NCBI GenBank assembly: GCA_917880885.1
Contig: OU862910.1
Location: 11,358,710 to 11,422,709 of the forward strand
Source: Limnephilus marmoratus
Lineage: Eukaryota; Arthropoda; Insecta; Trichoptera; Limnephilidae
Reading direction: 5' to 3'
DNA length: 64,000 nucleotides
Positions 22,931-34,888 of this stretch are shown here, in pieces. The position numbers were made by a program, and so were the translations under genes. Positions within the stretch are counted from its first letter, which is position 1, and each line of letters starts with the position of its first letter. The notes under the pieces were generated by a model. The model saw nothing but the letters and a program-made list of their open reading frames with translations, had not been told where the DNA came from and made no database searches.

Positions 22931-23919
22931 AACCACCTATGTTAAGTACATAAATCGATTCGGACAACTCTAATATTATTATCTAATCGCCAACTTACAA
23001 ATCTTCGCTGTTCAATATTTTACCGAAAAAACATGTTGACGATTAAAAAATAGTAAATGGCTAGTATCCATAATTCAATTATTAACAGCTTAAGGTTAAC
23101 ACAACAAAATGGTGGCCTATATATTATTCCGTGATAAACTGGCCAAACCAAAGATTATTATTTACCATTGAAAACGTGTAAGAATTGGTATTGAAATCAG
23201 AAATAAAAGAAATAAAATCAGAACTAAATACTTAGTGGAATCGTCATCATCAAGATATAATTTATAATCCATAAGCACCTACTTAAGTGGGTTCACAAAG
23301 TTAAACAGACTTAGATAAGATTATTTTAATCTATAATTAACCATTGTACCTTTATGATTATGAAATGATGAGTTTATTTCAAGCACTTTCATAACTCGGC
23401 TTTGTCTGAGTATCTAATAACGATTATTGTGCGATATAAAAATTATTACGGATAATAATTTTGGTTTTTCTGGAGAAACTTTTTTCGTGTAAAAACCAAG
23501 TAACATAATTTTCCGCACACATTAATACATCTGCAATGAATGTGCTGTGTTGTATGAGGTGTAGGAATTTATTTTCTACAAGATGGACGTCAGCCGCGCA
23601 ATGAAAAAGTGATGTCATCAAATTCGAAAGTGCAAAAGATCTTATCAAGACGGTGTACGCTTTCGAAATGTAAATAAATCAAAACGGAATGGTATAGAAA
23701 ACTATGGCCGTGTGAGTATGTATCCATGGTTCAGGTCGCAAAATGTACTGCTTTAAAAATAACTAATATGGTCTGTTCAAAGTGATTGATGATTTTAAAT
23801 ACTCGATGCACTTTATCTATTATTCACGAAATATTTTTGTTTCACTATACAATTAAAAAGAAAATTATCTCCACTACAATAAAATTGGTCGAACTCATTC
23901 GTATAACTTTTTATGTTAA
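22931..23919. other. Intron, no gene
   Basis: Nothing recognised. The minus-strand frame at 23424-23648 has no domain and is treated as chance. Confidence 0.35.
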
Positions 23920-24249
23920 GGGAACGTACCCATACTACGTGACCTGTTCGGGGGGGGGGGGTCTTCAAAATACCACGCTTGGTACAGATGAGCGGATCCA
24001 GAGATATCCTCATCTTTAATGTCAGTGCCATACAAATTTGTCTTAAAAACATTATAACTCCTTCATTTGTACACGTAATTGCTTCATACAAAATTTATAG
24101 CATAGTAATGATCAGCAGAATCCATTTCCAGCAAAAAAATACCCTTAAAAATTCAAGCCTCTATGTCTATGAAAGGCGATTTTCAGCCCACTGTGCGGCG
24201 GGGGAATAAAAATTGCAAAAAGTTGGTCACGTAGTATGGATACGTTCCC
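23920..24249. mobile_element. Harbinger-type MITE, copy 2 (330 bp)
   Basis: Ends GGGAACGTACCCATACTACG and its inverted partner are flanked by TAA at 23917-23919 and 24250-24252. A 3-bp TWA duplication is the mark of PIF/Harbinger. This copy is longer than the other two and includes a run of 10 G at about 23950. Confidence 0.85.
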
Positions 24250-24369
24250 TAATGCAAATGCAACTCGTACTATTTATCGATGTGTTAATTTTTAAGATCT
24301 TTAAAACTTGCTTTAGAACAAACTATTCATGTCATAGTCATCAATACATAGTATAAAATGAAATGTATG

Positions 24370-24610
24370 TGCGCATAGATCTTTTAAACTACGCAACGGA
24401 TTTTCATGCGGTTTTCACCAATAGATAGAATTATTCAAGAGGAAGGTTTATATGTATAATACATGCTTATTATAGTAGAGAAAAGCCGAGAAATTCAAAT
24501 ATTCAATTCGGGCAGCGGGCAGCTGGCAAGCGGGTGGTGTGGATTTTATAAAGGTTGGATAATGACGTTGTGTTTCGTTAGCCGCAACAACCTGTGGCCG
24601 GGTCTGCTAG
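24370..24610 (+). mobile_element. Helitron 3' part ending in CTAG
   Basis: It contains ACGGATTTTCATGCGGTTTT and CACCAATAGATAG, shared with the copy at 33731, and ATAAAGGTTGGATAATGACG, shared with 34737-34888. It ends TGGCCGGGTCTGCTAG at 24610, followed by T. The 5' end is diverged. Confidence 0.65.
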
Positions 24611-24629
24611 TTAATAATAAAATCAACAT

Positions 24630-24912
24630 AGTAAATACAAATTCCTCTATAACTACTTTCATAGTAGGTACCTTTAGCACTTCTGTTTTACCATTGCTGT
24701 ACTAAATTTATTAACTCTGTACAATTTTCGTGATAATGAAACTATAGATATACCTACATATTGAACCTGCTTATATCCTTAATGTTCAGTGTATTATGTT
24801 ATATATTACATTCTTATAATTATAGGTACTCCTGAATAACTTATGTACTCGTATCTATAATAATGTGATATTGTAAAAGCCTTCAAGGCGTGAATAAATA
24901 AATAAATAAAAA
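24630..24912 (+). mobile_element. LINE 3' end with (AAAT)n tail
   Basis: The sequence GTAAAAGCCTTCAAGGCG followed by TGAATAAATAAATAAATAAA is the characteristic 3' terminus of a CR1/Jockey-group LINE. No coding part is attached. Confidence 0.5.
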
Positions 24913-24976
24913 TAACTTTATATTAGTTTAATATAAAGAATTATTTCGCACTGTTGTACTTTGAGTTGAAATATTA

Positions 24977-25569
24977 GGGTAAGGTTGGGGAATGGCGGTC
25001 ACTTAAGCGAAAAACGACATAATTCTTTTATTAAAGAACTTTGTGTAAAAGTAATTAAACTTTCATACAGCTAAAATAGTACACTTTATGTTTACTATGT
25101 TGTAAATAACCCAGCTTAAGTAGTTTAATTATTTTTATACATTTTTTAAACCTTTCATTGACTGGTATTGCCCGCACTTTGCGGGAAATGGCAGTCACCA
25201 TTTCAAAACAAAAGAAATATTTTCTTTGACATTCACTAAAAATCTAAATAAGCTATCAAAAATCAAACCGGCACATCAAAGGTGATAACAAATTTGCTAT
25301 CATTGGTGATAAAAGCAAATCCAGCCGTAAATAATATACTTAAGCTTACCTTTGATTGAAAATTCCAATTTTTAACAACAAAACACTCCGAAACATGAAC
25401 GACGCACTGCCATACTGACGTGCGATGCAAGATGGCCGCGGCCATGTAAATTTGTTGTCCCCAGTGAAGACTAGATGGCGGTATAGGTATCATTTTTTAA
25501 ATAATTCTGGAACTTGATATTCCACAGTGACCGGCATTTCCCGCTGATCGGCATTCCCCCACCTTACCC
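24977..25569. mobile_element. TA-flanked TIR element, 593 bp
   Basis: The left end GGGTAAGGTTGGGGAATGGC opposes a right end whose complement is GGGTAAGGTGGGGGAATGCC, flanked by TA on both sides. Internal copies of CGGGAAATG(G/C)C and GGTCAC repeat near the ends. It fits a Tc1/mariner-like target choice. No transposase was recognised. Confidence 0.75.
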
Positions 25570-27557
25570 TATATTATACTTTGGTATTCTGTGTGCACAG
25601 ATCGATAAAATTACTAGTTTTTATAAGTACGGTTAATATGACACACGCGTTTACAGCTTGCATGGGAAAGCTGATTCTAGAATCGATAATAGAATTTATG
25701 TTGATGGAGTAAAACTTTTTTACCATGTAAATGTATTTATACGCTCACACCATGGGCATGGCTGATATATTTTTCTTATCATCGTTACTATAGTTATAAT
25801 CTTTTACCTATGTCACTGTGTGCCAGGGGAGATTGCAGATAATAGGTTAGTCACCATCATTCTGTTTGTCATGTTGTGATAACTAATTTTATTTCAATGG
25901 GTAGAAACCAATAGAAATCACATGAAAACAACTTAATGGTTGCGAGACTTCTGCAACACGATGAATTCATCGCTACGCTAAACGACTACAGACAAGATGA
26001 TGTATCTTGAAAGATGAACATTATTACTTTTTGACCAAAACATCTCCCGCGAACCGTTTTATTATTAGCCCGCGGCACAAAACCTCAGTTGAATATTTAT
26101 TGGTCGTTAGTTCTGGTCTATCCAAAACAATACGGCACGCGGCAGGTCGGGCCGGATGCGATCGCCATCTTGCCGGCCGAAATATCCTCCACTCTCCTCT
26201 CTCTCTTTCTGCCCTCCGCCCTCCATCCGACACAGGTGAGGGAGAGGAAGAGGGCGAGCGAGAAGCCAAGTGTTTGTTTACCTTCGGGGATTTAATGTTC
26301 AGGTGGCGACTGAGGAATGCGCGTGTGTGAGAGCGAGCTTGTCCGACTGTGGCTTTACTTTATGGCTGTACACATTATAATATTCTTCTGAATACAGGTC
26401 TAATCAAATGTGCTGAAGAAAGAAGGAAGCAATCGCTGGGATGGCAGCATTTACACGGCATTTGATTCAATGTCCACGGTGTTCAGTATCCAAGGTCCAT
26501 TGGTCATTTGAACACAGCATTTTCTTTGTTTCGCTTTGGTACAGGGTACAGCTGGTTATGTACTATGCAATTGCACTGGCTTCCTATAACCGGTCGTGAG
26601 TACAGAGGCTTGATCGTAATTATCAAACAGTGACTGAGTCATTTTCAAGCTAGCGGAAGACCAGATAGAGTGCGTCAATGGGGATCTATTCAGCAGGAGA
26701 TAATATGGTCCTTAATGTTATTTGCTGGAAATCATTACAAATATACGGCAAAGTAACGACTGAGGTATTTCGGGAAAGCAAAGAATTATGTTCAATGTCC
26801 ACGATGTAAATTTCGTCAAAATTCAGCGATCTCGCTAAAGGAGAGAGATTAAATGGAAACTAATTTGAGATAGAATTTTGGCAACCGCCCCGACCTCTGC
26901 CGAGTTAGGATCACAATACCAACATAGCTATAAATCTGATCCCGCACTGGAGCGAGGAGTGCTTGTGCTCGGTCTCATAGGCAAAGTGACCTACAAGAAG
27001 CCACAAGCCACGAGGCCAGCCGCGGTGACTGGTGTGCTCGTCAACTTAGAATGCGCGACATGACTGTGTGTAAACTGTGCTCGCCAAATAATAGAATCCC
27101 AAATTTGAATATTACAAAAACACTTGACGAAATTTACATTATCTGGCACGTTGAACTCGCGCGAACATTTGCATTTCAGAAACAAAACAGGCTGAACGAA
27201 GTAGAAGACACGCTTTGAAAAATACTTCGTTATCAGAGGTAGAAAAATGTAATCATATGAATAAGCCAGCGGTACAGGTATGCACGCATACATCACAACA
27301 AATGTCAGCAAATGTAATATATTTGAACACGTGTTCTAAATTCGCAATTTCTCGAAATAAAAATGTGCGATCTTGTATTAAATATCTTTGAACACAAATA
27401 GTCTTGTTAGGAACACAAAGATCTGGTTAGTTTATTCACATAAATACCTTTTGCTACACGTGTAGCGGTTTGTTAACTGTACGTGTACACAGCATCGGTC
27501 GATTCAAATCGATAATAATAAAACCATCAATGTCACCTGGTACAATGTCAATAGGTA
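25570..27557. other. Intron with a GC-rich patch at 26130-26340
   Basis: Most of this is plain intron. The patch at 26130-26340 is clearly richer in G+C, has a 70-nt CT tract on the plus strand and an AAGATGGCG on the minus strand at about 26168. It could be an unused or tissue-specific promoter, but I see no convincing exon with a matching splice phase. Confidence 0.35.
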
Positions 27558-28521
27558 CAGTATTGTGCAAATTAATGAATAATTGTCAAATATTATGGTA
27601 AAACCATTTATTGCTTGTAAAATAATATTTTTACGTAATTATACAACAACCATTATGCAAATTAATAGGAAATATCTCACATTATGGCTTCAATAACAGC
27701 TTTCACTCGTTTTGGCATGGACTCCGCCAGTTTTTGAAAAATTTCTGAGATCTGCTCATCCCGAAATCAAACCTGAAAGAGCGTTTCTGCCATCTTTGTG
27801 CTTGTAGTGCAGTCGATTTTGCACACTCTAGCTTTGCAAATGGCCCATAAATTCTCAATAGGGTTCATATCTGGTGTATTCCCGGGCTAATCTAAAACAA
27901 TTATCTCCCTATCCTGGAAATATTTCTTCGACTTGTTATATTGACCAAACCGAATAACAACCAAATGTTTCACAATAAATAAATGTTTTGGTGGTGTTTT
28001 ACATACATGGGGGTTAGATCTTTGGTGCCAAACGAAGAGGTGACGAACAGCCAAAAATAAATATCGAAGTTGAAATAGCAAAGAACTTGTAAAGTGCCAA
28101 CCCCAAGGAGGAGCAATTCTCCAACAGGACCACAAGTCGAATGAAATCATGAAAGATTTCCAGGATAAGGAGATAATTGTTCTAGATTGGCCCGGGAATA
28201 CACCTGATACGAACCCTATTGAGAATTTATGGGCCATTTGCAAAACTAGAGTATGCAAAATCGACTGCACTACAAGAACAAAGATGGCAGAAACGCTCTT
28301 TCAGGTTTGATTTCGGGATGAGAGGGTCTCGGACAATTGTTAAAAACTAGCGGAGTCCATGCCATAACGAGTGAAAGAGGTTATTGAAGCCGTAAGGGGA
28401 GATATTTTCTATTAATTTGCCATTATGGTTGTTGTATAATTATGTAAAAATATTATTTTACAAGCAATAAATGGTTTTACCATAATAATCGACAATTATT
28501 CCATTAATTTGCACAATACTG
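27558..28521. mobile_element. Tc1-like element with internally duplicated, inverted 3' halves (964 bp)
   Basis: Ends CAGTATTGTGCAAATTAATG and its complement are flanked by TA. The plus strand at about 28090-28305 encodes QQDHKSNEIMKDFQDKEIIV then LDWPGNTPDTNPIENLWAIC, the Tc1 DD34E region with D and E in PDTNPIENLW. The minus strand at about 27768-27900 encodes the same C-terminal segment again (PGNTPDMNPIENLWAI). The element is therefore a head-to-head palindrome of transposase 3' ends and cannot encode a full enzyme. Confidence 0.8.
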
Positions 28522-29512
28522 TATACGTAATTCTAGACTGAAAAGTCTAAATTAACCAGACTTCATTGTGAGTATTTTTTTATATAAACATCGTACGATC
28601 ATAAATTAATACTTGCGATCTCCCAACCAGAGCGAGCATCGCAGAAACATTGTAGTACGTAAACTCACGTTGTAGCTAGTTGCGCGAAAGATGTCGGCGA
28701 AAAATATCGACAATTAAGATTTTATTCTCTGATAAAAAAAATATGTAATTAAGGAATCCATAAGTTTAAATCTTGACAATGATTGACAAATATTTAATGC
28801 GAATAAACGTCCTTGCTTCTCTTTGGTTTGTACGGTGTAATTCTTAATTTTTCACGATTTCAGGTTCTCGTCAATAACTGAGTTTACTTTACTGACTTCT
28901 CAAAAAGATTGTTCGCATAATATGTAGAACCGAAAAGGGAAAGACCAGCAAACACGATTTTTTTCAGCCGATCATAATATGGAATGCATTAGGAGCATCT
29001 CCTATCCATATCCTACCTCTCCCTCCGCCCTTTATGAATTAAATAGTTTTAATACATAATAATAGTAGACATAGATCTTTGTATTATGTAAGCTGTTTGT
29101 TTCTTACAAATAAATCATTATGCAATGCCATTCTTCGACCGTAAACGTCTGTGATCTAGTGCGAGGAAGTATAGTCGTGTTTACCCGCAAGTAGTTCCCT
29201 AACACCTCGTTGCAGTCGTGTCCGATGGTCTGATGTAAATATAATTCAAACAACAACTGGTTCTTCGTCAGTCATCGTCGGCGAAGAGAAGAAAAAACGC
29301 ACCGGTGCTTTATTGGTTTTACATTTTGATCCGCAGCATCGCGCATGCGCCGGTGGACGTGATCCAACTGCTAAGGAAGATTTGGTACATGATGAAATCA
29401 ATATTGTCCTACGATATCTTATACCCTGTTAAGTTTCAAATCCGGTTAAAACTAGGGCGAAATCTGGGATAGTACCTCCTGTTAGAGTAATAAGTACCAA
29501 CATTAATCACCT
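28522..29512. other. Intron, no gene
   Basis: Nothing recognised. Confidence 0.35.
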
Positions 29513-29672
29513 AAGGCTGCATATGGTACACATGCGAGTCTAACCACGAATTATGTGAAAGGAACAAAGTAACCGCAAACAGCGTGAAACGCCGCTAAAG
29601 GTTGCTTCGTTCCTTTCCCATGATTCGTGGCTCGGCTCGCGCTCATGTTCGCAAATGTATACGCAGCGTAGG
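29513..29672. mobile_element. Imperfect foldback element, about 160 bp
   Basis: CCACGAATTATGTGAAAGG and AACAAAGTAACC face GGTTGCTTCGTTCCTTTCC and ATGATTCGTGG. The outer parts GGCTGCATATG and ATACGCAGC also pair. No coding capacity. Confidence 0.65.
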
Positions 29673-30823
29673 AGACTTAGATGACAATATACCCTAAAAT
29701 ATACTTAGAATCTTAACGACGTAAGTAAAGAAACCGTATATACAAATTGCTACTCGCGACCCGTGCACTGGACGGACCTACTACGGAATTTGCCGTATCA
29801 AAGAAAAGAAGAAGAAGACAAATAATGTGGGAATCTTAACGACGTAAGTGAAGAAAGCGTGTAAACAATTATACGCCGCGCCACGGCGGCGTATTGTTCG
29901 AACGTACGGTCGAATTCACCCAAGCAGGCCTGGAGATTCGACCTTTCGGCTGCGTTCATTTTAATTAATTCTGAAGAACGTGCTACAAATATTTAAAATG
30001 TGTCTCCATGTTGTCCTCCCGAAATTATTAATTCATCGTCTAGAAAAATAAAATCTGGTGCTTACCGCTAACTTTATAGTTGAAAAACGGGTTATAAAGT
30101 TTTGAAATCGTTGTACGTAAAATATATAAATGGTAAGGTACTGTTTTTATTAATCTAATATATAAATAACTCACATTTCTTGTGCGACATGGAAATAAAA
30201 AAGTTATTATAGTTACGGATTCGCCGCAAATGATTAAAATGTGAGTTTTGAGCGTACAAAAATTATTAGGATTGTGTACCGCCTTAATATTATCATGTAT
30301 TGGAATTTATATCGTTCGTGTCCTCAAATATAACAAAGTAGTGAAAAACGCTCATAAAACAAGACTAAATTAATTGCAAACGATCGACTTGTTATTTCCA
30401 GATATCTAAATAAATATAGTCGTAGAATATTTTACAACACGTTACCAAACTCAATAAAAAAATTGTGAATTAATTTTTAGGAGATACACAAGCCGGAAAA
30501 ATTTGTTTACTATGTGAAAAGATTTATTAATTTTTTTTCCCATATTTTAAATATATCTACTTTTTTGCTCTTTTTGGTTTCCATTTTTTTGTTGCTATTT
30601 TTAAATTTAATTCGCTATAACTATGTCTACGATTTACGTAAAATAAAAATGAAATATATGTATTTTTCAATATATTTAATATTTGTATATATTTCACAAA
30701 AAGTATACATTTTTTAAATGTTATACAGTATTATAAATGAATATAAAATTAGCCTTTCCTCACCATAAAGAGACGAGGCTCTTTTGTTTGGTTGACAAAT
30801 TTCAAGCTCAATTATACGAAATC
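29673..30823. other. Intron with a short direct repeat
   Basis: The motif ATCTTAACGACGTAAGT is repeated at about 29712 and 29833, each followed by AAGAAA. Otherwise nothing was recognised. Confidence 0.4.
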
Positions 30824-30935
30824 ATCATCATCACTATTGGCTCTACAACCCCTGGTGGGTCTTGGCCTCCTCAAGAATCTTCCTCCACTCATCTCGGTTT
30901 TGTGCCAGCTCTCTCCAGTTTAGAAACTCCAAGAT
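30824..30935 (-). mobile_element. RTE 3' end fragment
   Basis: On the minus strand GAGGCCAAGACCCACCAG followed by GGTTGTAGAGCC and a (GATGAT)n tail matches the 3' end of the RTE copy at 300-1656 (LLEAKTRPGL, stop, microsatellite). Only about 110 bp remain. Confidence 0.75.
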
Positions 30936-31625
30936 AGATACGTCATGTACGAAATCATGTAGATAATAAAATATTGCAAATAATAACAAAAAGTATAATA
31001 TGTGGTAATCCTAAATTTAAAAAAAATGTTAATATGTAGATTGTTGTTAAGTACCCATTGACTAACTATTCAGCAGTTTAACGGCACTTCGTTGTATAAT
31101 TACATAATTGTAACAAAAGAGCAGAGCAAAAAACTAAGATCACAGTATTGAGGTCAATAACTAATAAGAAGCCGTACTTTTTTCGCTTAAATACATCGGT
31201 AATAGTTAACCAATGTGGGCATTGTGTAAGACAGGGTTCATCCACCAGAAAAATACGCAAAAAAACACTACTTCTTACCTTCTTAGGTTCAACCAAATTA
31301 TATTGTGGCGTGACTTGGGCGAATCTGCCACACAAACACTTTAGACGCTTTCAAAACGCTTTGTACATAACGGTGGTCGTTGTGGTATTGACAAAAGATG
31401 GGTACGTGTCTAAAACAATAAAAAGGGAAACAGACAGCAATAATAATAAGAATTAATGATTTTCTGTGGTAAAGCGATTTATCATAATCGCCAGCATCGG
31501 AAGTCGTTAGGAAAGGTTAAACGTGTTGTTCTCTCTGACAATCATAATGAAATAAAACAATGATTGTAATATAACAGTCCCTACACAATATGAAACGTAC
31601 AATAAAAATAAATTAATACCTATAT
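30936..31625. other. Intron, no gene
   Basis: The opposed open frames at 31078-31335 and 31148-31456 have no recognisable domain. Confidence 0.35.
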
Positions 31626-32684
31626 GACGGTTCCATGACAGTTGATCCGCCGAAAATTGCCCCCCTGCATACTTTTTATATACAATATGCAGTCGTTTAG
31701 GGAAACTGCGGTATACCTAATTACACAAAATATAACTAAGATGTGCACAGAGGAAGTACCGCCGAATAACAAAGAATAAAACATATTTTTATTCACATGC
31801 ATCAAGGAAAAATCTACTTGTCTTTATACAGACAAACTAGACAAAACCACGCATTAAATATTCCGCAATGCAACACTAACTCTAAACAAAATACATTCAT
31901 TCACCCCGCTTTACACATCTTTAACATTTCATACAGTGAATTCGACTATTTAACACAGTACCTAACATTTTCAAACCTAAAATGAATAAATAACATTTAC
32001 ACATACATACTACTGTTTACACAGAATAGATCAATCCCTTTCCCCTCCCTTCCACCATCCCATCCACATAACCTAATTTAACTATTTTTCTTTATACTCA
32101 CTAAATAATTAATATACGTCAGTTAAAACCTAGAAGAAACCTAGAGAACTGCTCACATTAATAAAAATCAGAAAAATTTCATATCTGGGTCATATACTTC
32201 GAGGGGAGAAGGCAAGATAGAGGGTGGCCGAGGGCCTGGTAGGAGACAAATGTCTTGGCTACGAAATATACGAGAGTGGACCGGCATTAGAAGTGTGGAG
32301 GAGCTATTGGGGGCTGCGCAAGACAAAGAGACATTTTCAAGAGTGATCGCCAAAGTCGGGGGGACCTGATACGGCACACAAAGAAGAAGTTAAAACCTAT
32401 TACTGGTTAAATATTTACACATATTTTATCAAACATTATTTATTATTGTTACTGTTGGTTTTCCAAATAAAATAAAAATGCTCTGCATACCAGCGCATAA
32501 TTACTAAAAATCGACACTGTATAAATTCGTTTGACATTCATTTCGACTTTTAAGGGTATTTTTGAAGTCGATTTTACACTTGAAATTGGTATATTTACAT
32601 TATTCTGCACAAAAAATCATAGTTTTATAATAAATATCATTTCTGGGGGCAATTTTCACCGGATCCATTAATTGTCGGGTCACC
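31626..32684. mobile_element. TIR element of the GTTGATCC-motif family, about 1.06 kb
   Basis: The left end reads GGTTCCATGACAGTTGATCC then GCCGAAAATTGCCCCCC. The right end, complemented, reads GGTGACCCGACAATTAATGG then ATCCGGTGAAAATTGCCCCC. Both match the ends of the foldback at 17752-18018. A LINE fragment is nested at 32133-32387. Confidence 0.65.
32121..32399 (+). mobile_element. Nested LINE 3' fragment with 12-bp target duplication
   Basis: AGTTAAAACCTA at 32121-32132 is repeated at 32388-32399. The insert encodes YLGHILRGE, GGRGPGRRQMSWLRNIREW and VEELLGAAQDKETFSRVIA, then stops and ends in an AAGAAGAAG tail. This is the C terminus of an RTE/CR1-type polymerase with a GAA microsatellite tail. 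The exact duplication shows a complete, 5'-truncated insertion event. Confidence 0.85.
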
Positions 32685-32939
32685 CTTTATGATTAATGAA
32701 TACAATTTTCCCTACGAGTGTAAAATTTTTAAAACTATAACTGATTTTCTGCGAAATACGATTTTTTTTTAAAAACGAATTGTTGTAAAATTGGGACCTG
32801 AAGAAATAGAACCGTATAAAAATATTTTAATAGATTTTTAAATAAGGAAAACTACTCATACTGATACAACGTTTCCATTTCCTTTGAAGTAATATTAAAT
32901 TAATAATAAACATTATATGATTTTAGATTTTCACGGCCA

Positions 32940-33135
32940 AAAGTATTTTCGTAATTTATTTTTGGGGTGTTATGCCGTGTTTCGCTACCTCCTTCTTTAG
33001 TCAACGTTTCGGACAGCGTTACAGTGTCCATCATCAGGGCAGATGTGTAATTGAAAGTGGTGAAGTGTGTGCTTATGTAGGTACTATCAATTACACATCT
33101 GCCCTGATGATGGAAACATAACATCCCATAAATAA
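32940..33135. repeat. Inverted pair carrying a hammerhead-like core (family C)
   Basis: The left arm runs from GGGGTGTTATGCCGTG and the right arm ends ACATAACATCCCATAAATAA. The inner blocks CAGGGCAGATGTGTAATTG and CAATTACACATCTGCCCTG are inverted copies. A shortened relative lies at 60925-61030. Confidence 0.7.
32995..33060 (-). ncRNA. Hammerhead ribozyme candidate (family C)
   Basis: The minus strand has an exact CTGATGA (33037-33031). Stem II GGACA...TGTCC follows, then GAAA (33010-33007), then a self-complementary ACGT stem III and a U at the cleavage position (33003). All invariant core positions are present. The opposite arm at 33104-33118 keeps CTGATGA and GAAA but has lost stem II. 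Short self-complementary stem III is known from Penelope-like element ribozymes, which can work as dimers. Confidence 0.6.
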
Positions 33136-33730
33136 ATAACGATGATTATGAACATGTTGTTTCTAACAAGGTCTTGAAATGGACTAAACTCAAGTTAATA
33201 CTTGATACGTTAGATAGTAAGGCAATCTAGTTACAAAACCAGATTTATCGACCGCTAATATTCGTACCGTGAATTTTATAAATTTTTATAAAAGTTTTTG
33301 TACAGCTGAAACTGTGCAAATAGCTAAACTCGCAACTAAATCATAACAATGTGACTCACAGTACAATTTCAAAGTAATAATTGAGTCACGCATCCCCATT
33401 GTTACTCACCAACCTTACACCTCCGATCGGTGGGAAATAATTCGCGACATTTCAACTATCATTATGCAAACATTTGCCCGCTGTGCTAACAGGCCATATT
33501 GCGTAGAAAATATAACCCAAACATTTCAAGGCTGAGCTCGAAACATCTGTTGGAATTTATTTAATAAAAAAACACAATATCAGTCTACAAAAACAAGATT
33601 ATAAACATATCTCCAAAACAAGATCGCACCTTATCAGTATTTTGAAAACTTTCCGCATATTGTTCAATACATGCGGATATCGATAGACCTTTATAGGTGT
33701 GTGGTGTTTTCTTTACCGCATGTTGTTCAA
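33136..33730. other. Intron, no gene
   Basis: Nothing coding. A block ATATCGATAGACCTTTATAGG at 33677-33697 recurs on the far side of the Helitron cluster at about 34901 and 34941. Confidence 0.45.
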
Positions 33731-33860
33731 TCTCTACATATTATAAATTAAAGTTCCCCGCGTCGTCTGTCTGTCTGCCTATTCGCGATAAACTCGAACA
33801 CTACTGAACGGATTTTCATGCGGTTTTCACCAATAGATAGGGTGTTTCGTGAGGAAGGAA
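33731..33860 (+). mobile_element. Helitron 5' end
   Basis: It starts TCTCTACATATTATAAATTA after an A, followed by GTCTGTCTGTCTGCCT, CGGATTTTCATGCGG and CACCAATAGATAGGG. This is the lepidopteran Helitron 5' block. The continuation is interrupted by a LINE, and the 3' terminus may be the CTAG at 34888. Confidence 0.65.
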
Positions 33861-33877
33861 TGTAATTTGTCAAGGAT

Positions 33878-34525
33878 TTGTGTAAAATAACGATAATTGT
33901 TAGAAGTGTTGGAAAAATCAAGCCGCCTGGTAGCTTTCATCGAAAACGCTGCCTAACCCTTTTGGGATATAACAAAACAATGCATGGTGGGATATATAAA
34001 ATTGTGAATAATCATGTAGACAGTAACTTAGTCAACCAAATCAAGTTATACGCCGGGCCCAAATCTACCAGAAACCTAAACATATTCTGGACTGAAAATT
34101 TTACCAATAATACTGGATATTTTAATCCTATGTCCAGAATATGTCGATCATACAACGATCTTGACACACTTTCATAGATATTTTTCTAAATAATGTAACA
34201 TGTTTCAAAAAATATCTCCACGATTTGTGCACGTAAAAAAAATATTTTTTTTGTTGTTTTATTACATCTCAGGAAATACTTCATAAATATTGTATACTTA
34301 TAATGTATTTCAATTTTGTATTTAGTTTTTTTTTTTTTTAAGTTATGTATAAATAATACTTGCATTGTTTTTCATGTGTTTGCTTCTGTAAAAATTCAAA
34401 TGTGATTACTGCAGACACATTAGTCTAGGGATATTTATATTTATATTTGTATTTTAATTTATTATATTTAACCTACAAAAATGTTTTATAAATATCCTGT
34501 TTGTGTCTCAAATAAATAAATAAAT
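33878..34525 (+). pseudogene. LINE C-terminal fragment and (AAAT)n tail
   Basis: The frame 33878-34177 contains FHRKRCLTLLGYNKTMHGG, LYAGPKSTRNLNIFW and NPMSRICRSYNDLDTLS, then a premature TAG. The following codons still read as polymerase tail (a CFKKYLHDLC block). The 3' end at about 34505-34525 is CTCAAATAAATAAATAAAT. This matches the C terminus of CR1/Jockey-group LINEs. Confidence 0.6.
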
Positions 34526-34736
34526 AAAATTCCTCTTTTATAGATCTACAAAAAAGTCCGCGAAGGCATATATCTTTTACGGATAGCTTACTATATCCAT
34601 CTATCTTCTAAAAAATGGTCACGTACAATACGGTGATTGAAAAGTTATTTAGACGGATACAGTATTAATCCTTATTAACTTAAATACGTTAGTTACCCCA
34701 AGCATATTATGCACATTATTATAATCTTACACACCA

Positions 34737-34888
34737 TCTCTACGTATTATAAATTAAAGTCGTCCGCAGCATCTGTCTGTCTCTTTGCGATAAACTCAAA
34801 GACGGCGGTGGTTATAAAGGTTGGATAACCATCCAGTAGATGACGTTGTGTTTTATTAGCCACAGCAACGCGTGGCCGGGTCAGCTAG
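34737..34888 (+). mobile_element. Compact complete Helitron, 152 bp
   Basis: It begins TCTCTACGTATTATAAATTA directly after an A (34736). It ends TGGCCGGGTCAGCTAG at 34888 followed by T. A short 3' hairpin (GCCAC...GTGGC) precedes the CTAG. Both Helitron borders are intact in a very small element. Confidence 0.75.
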
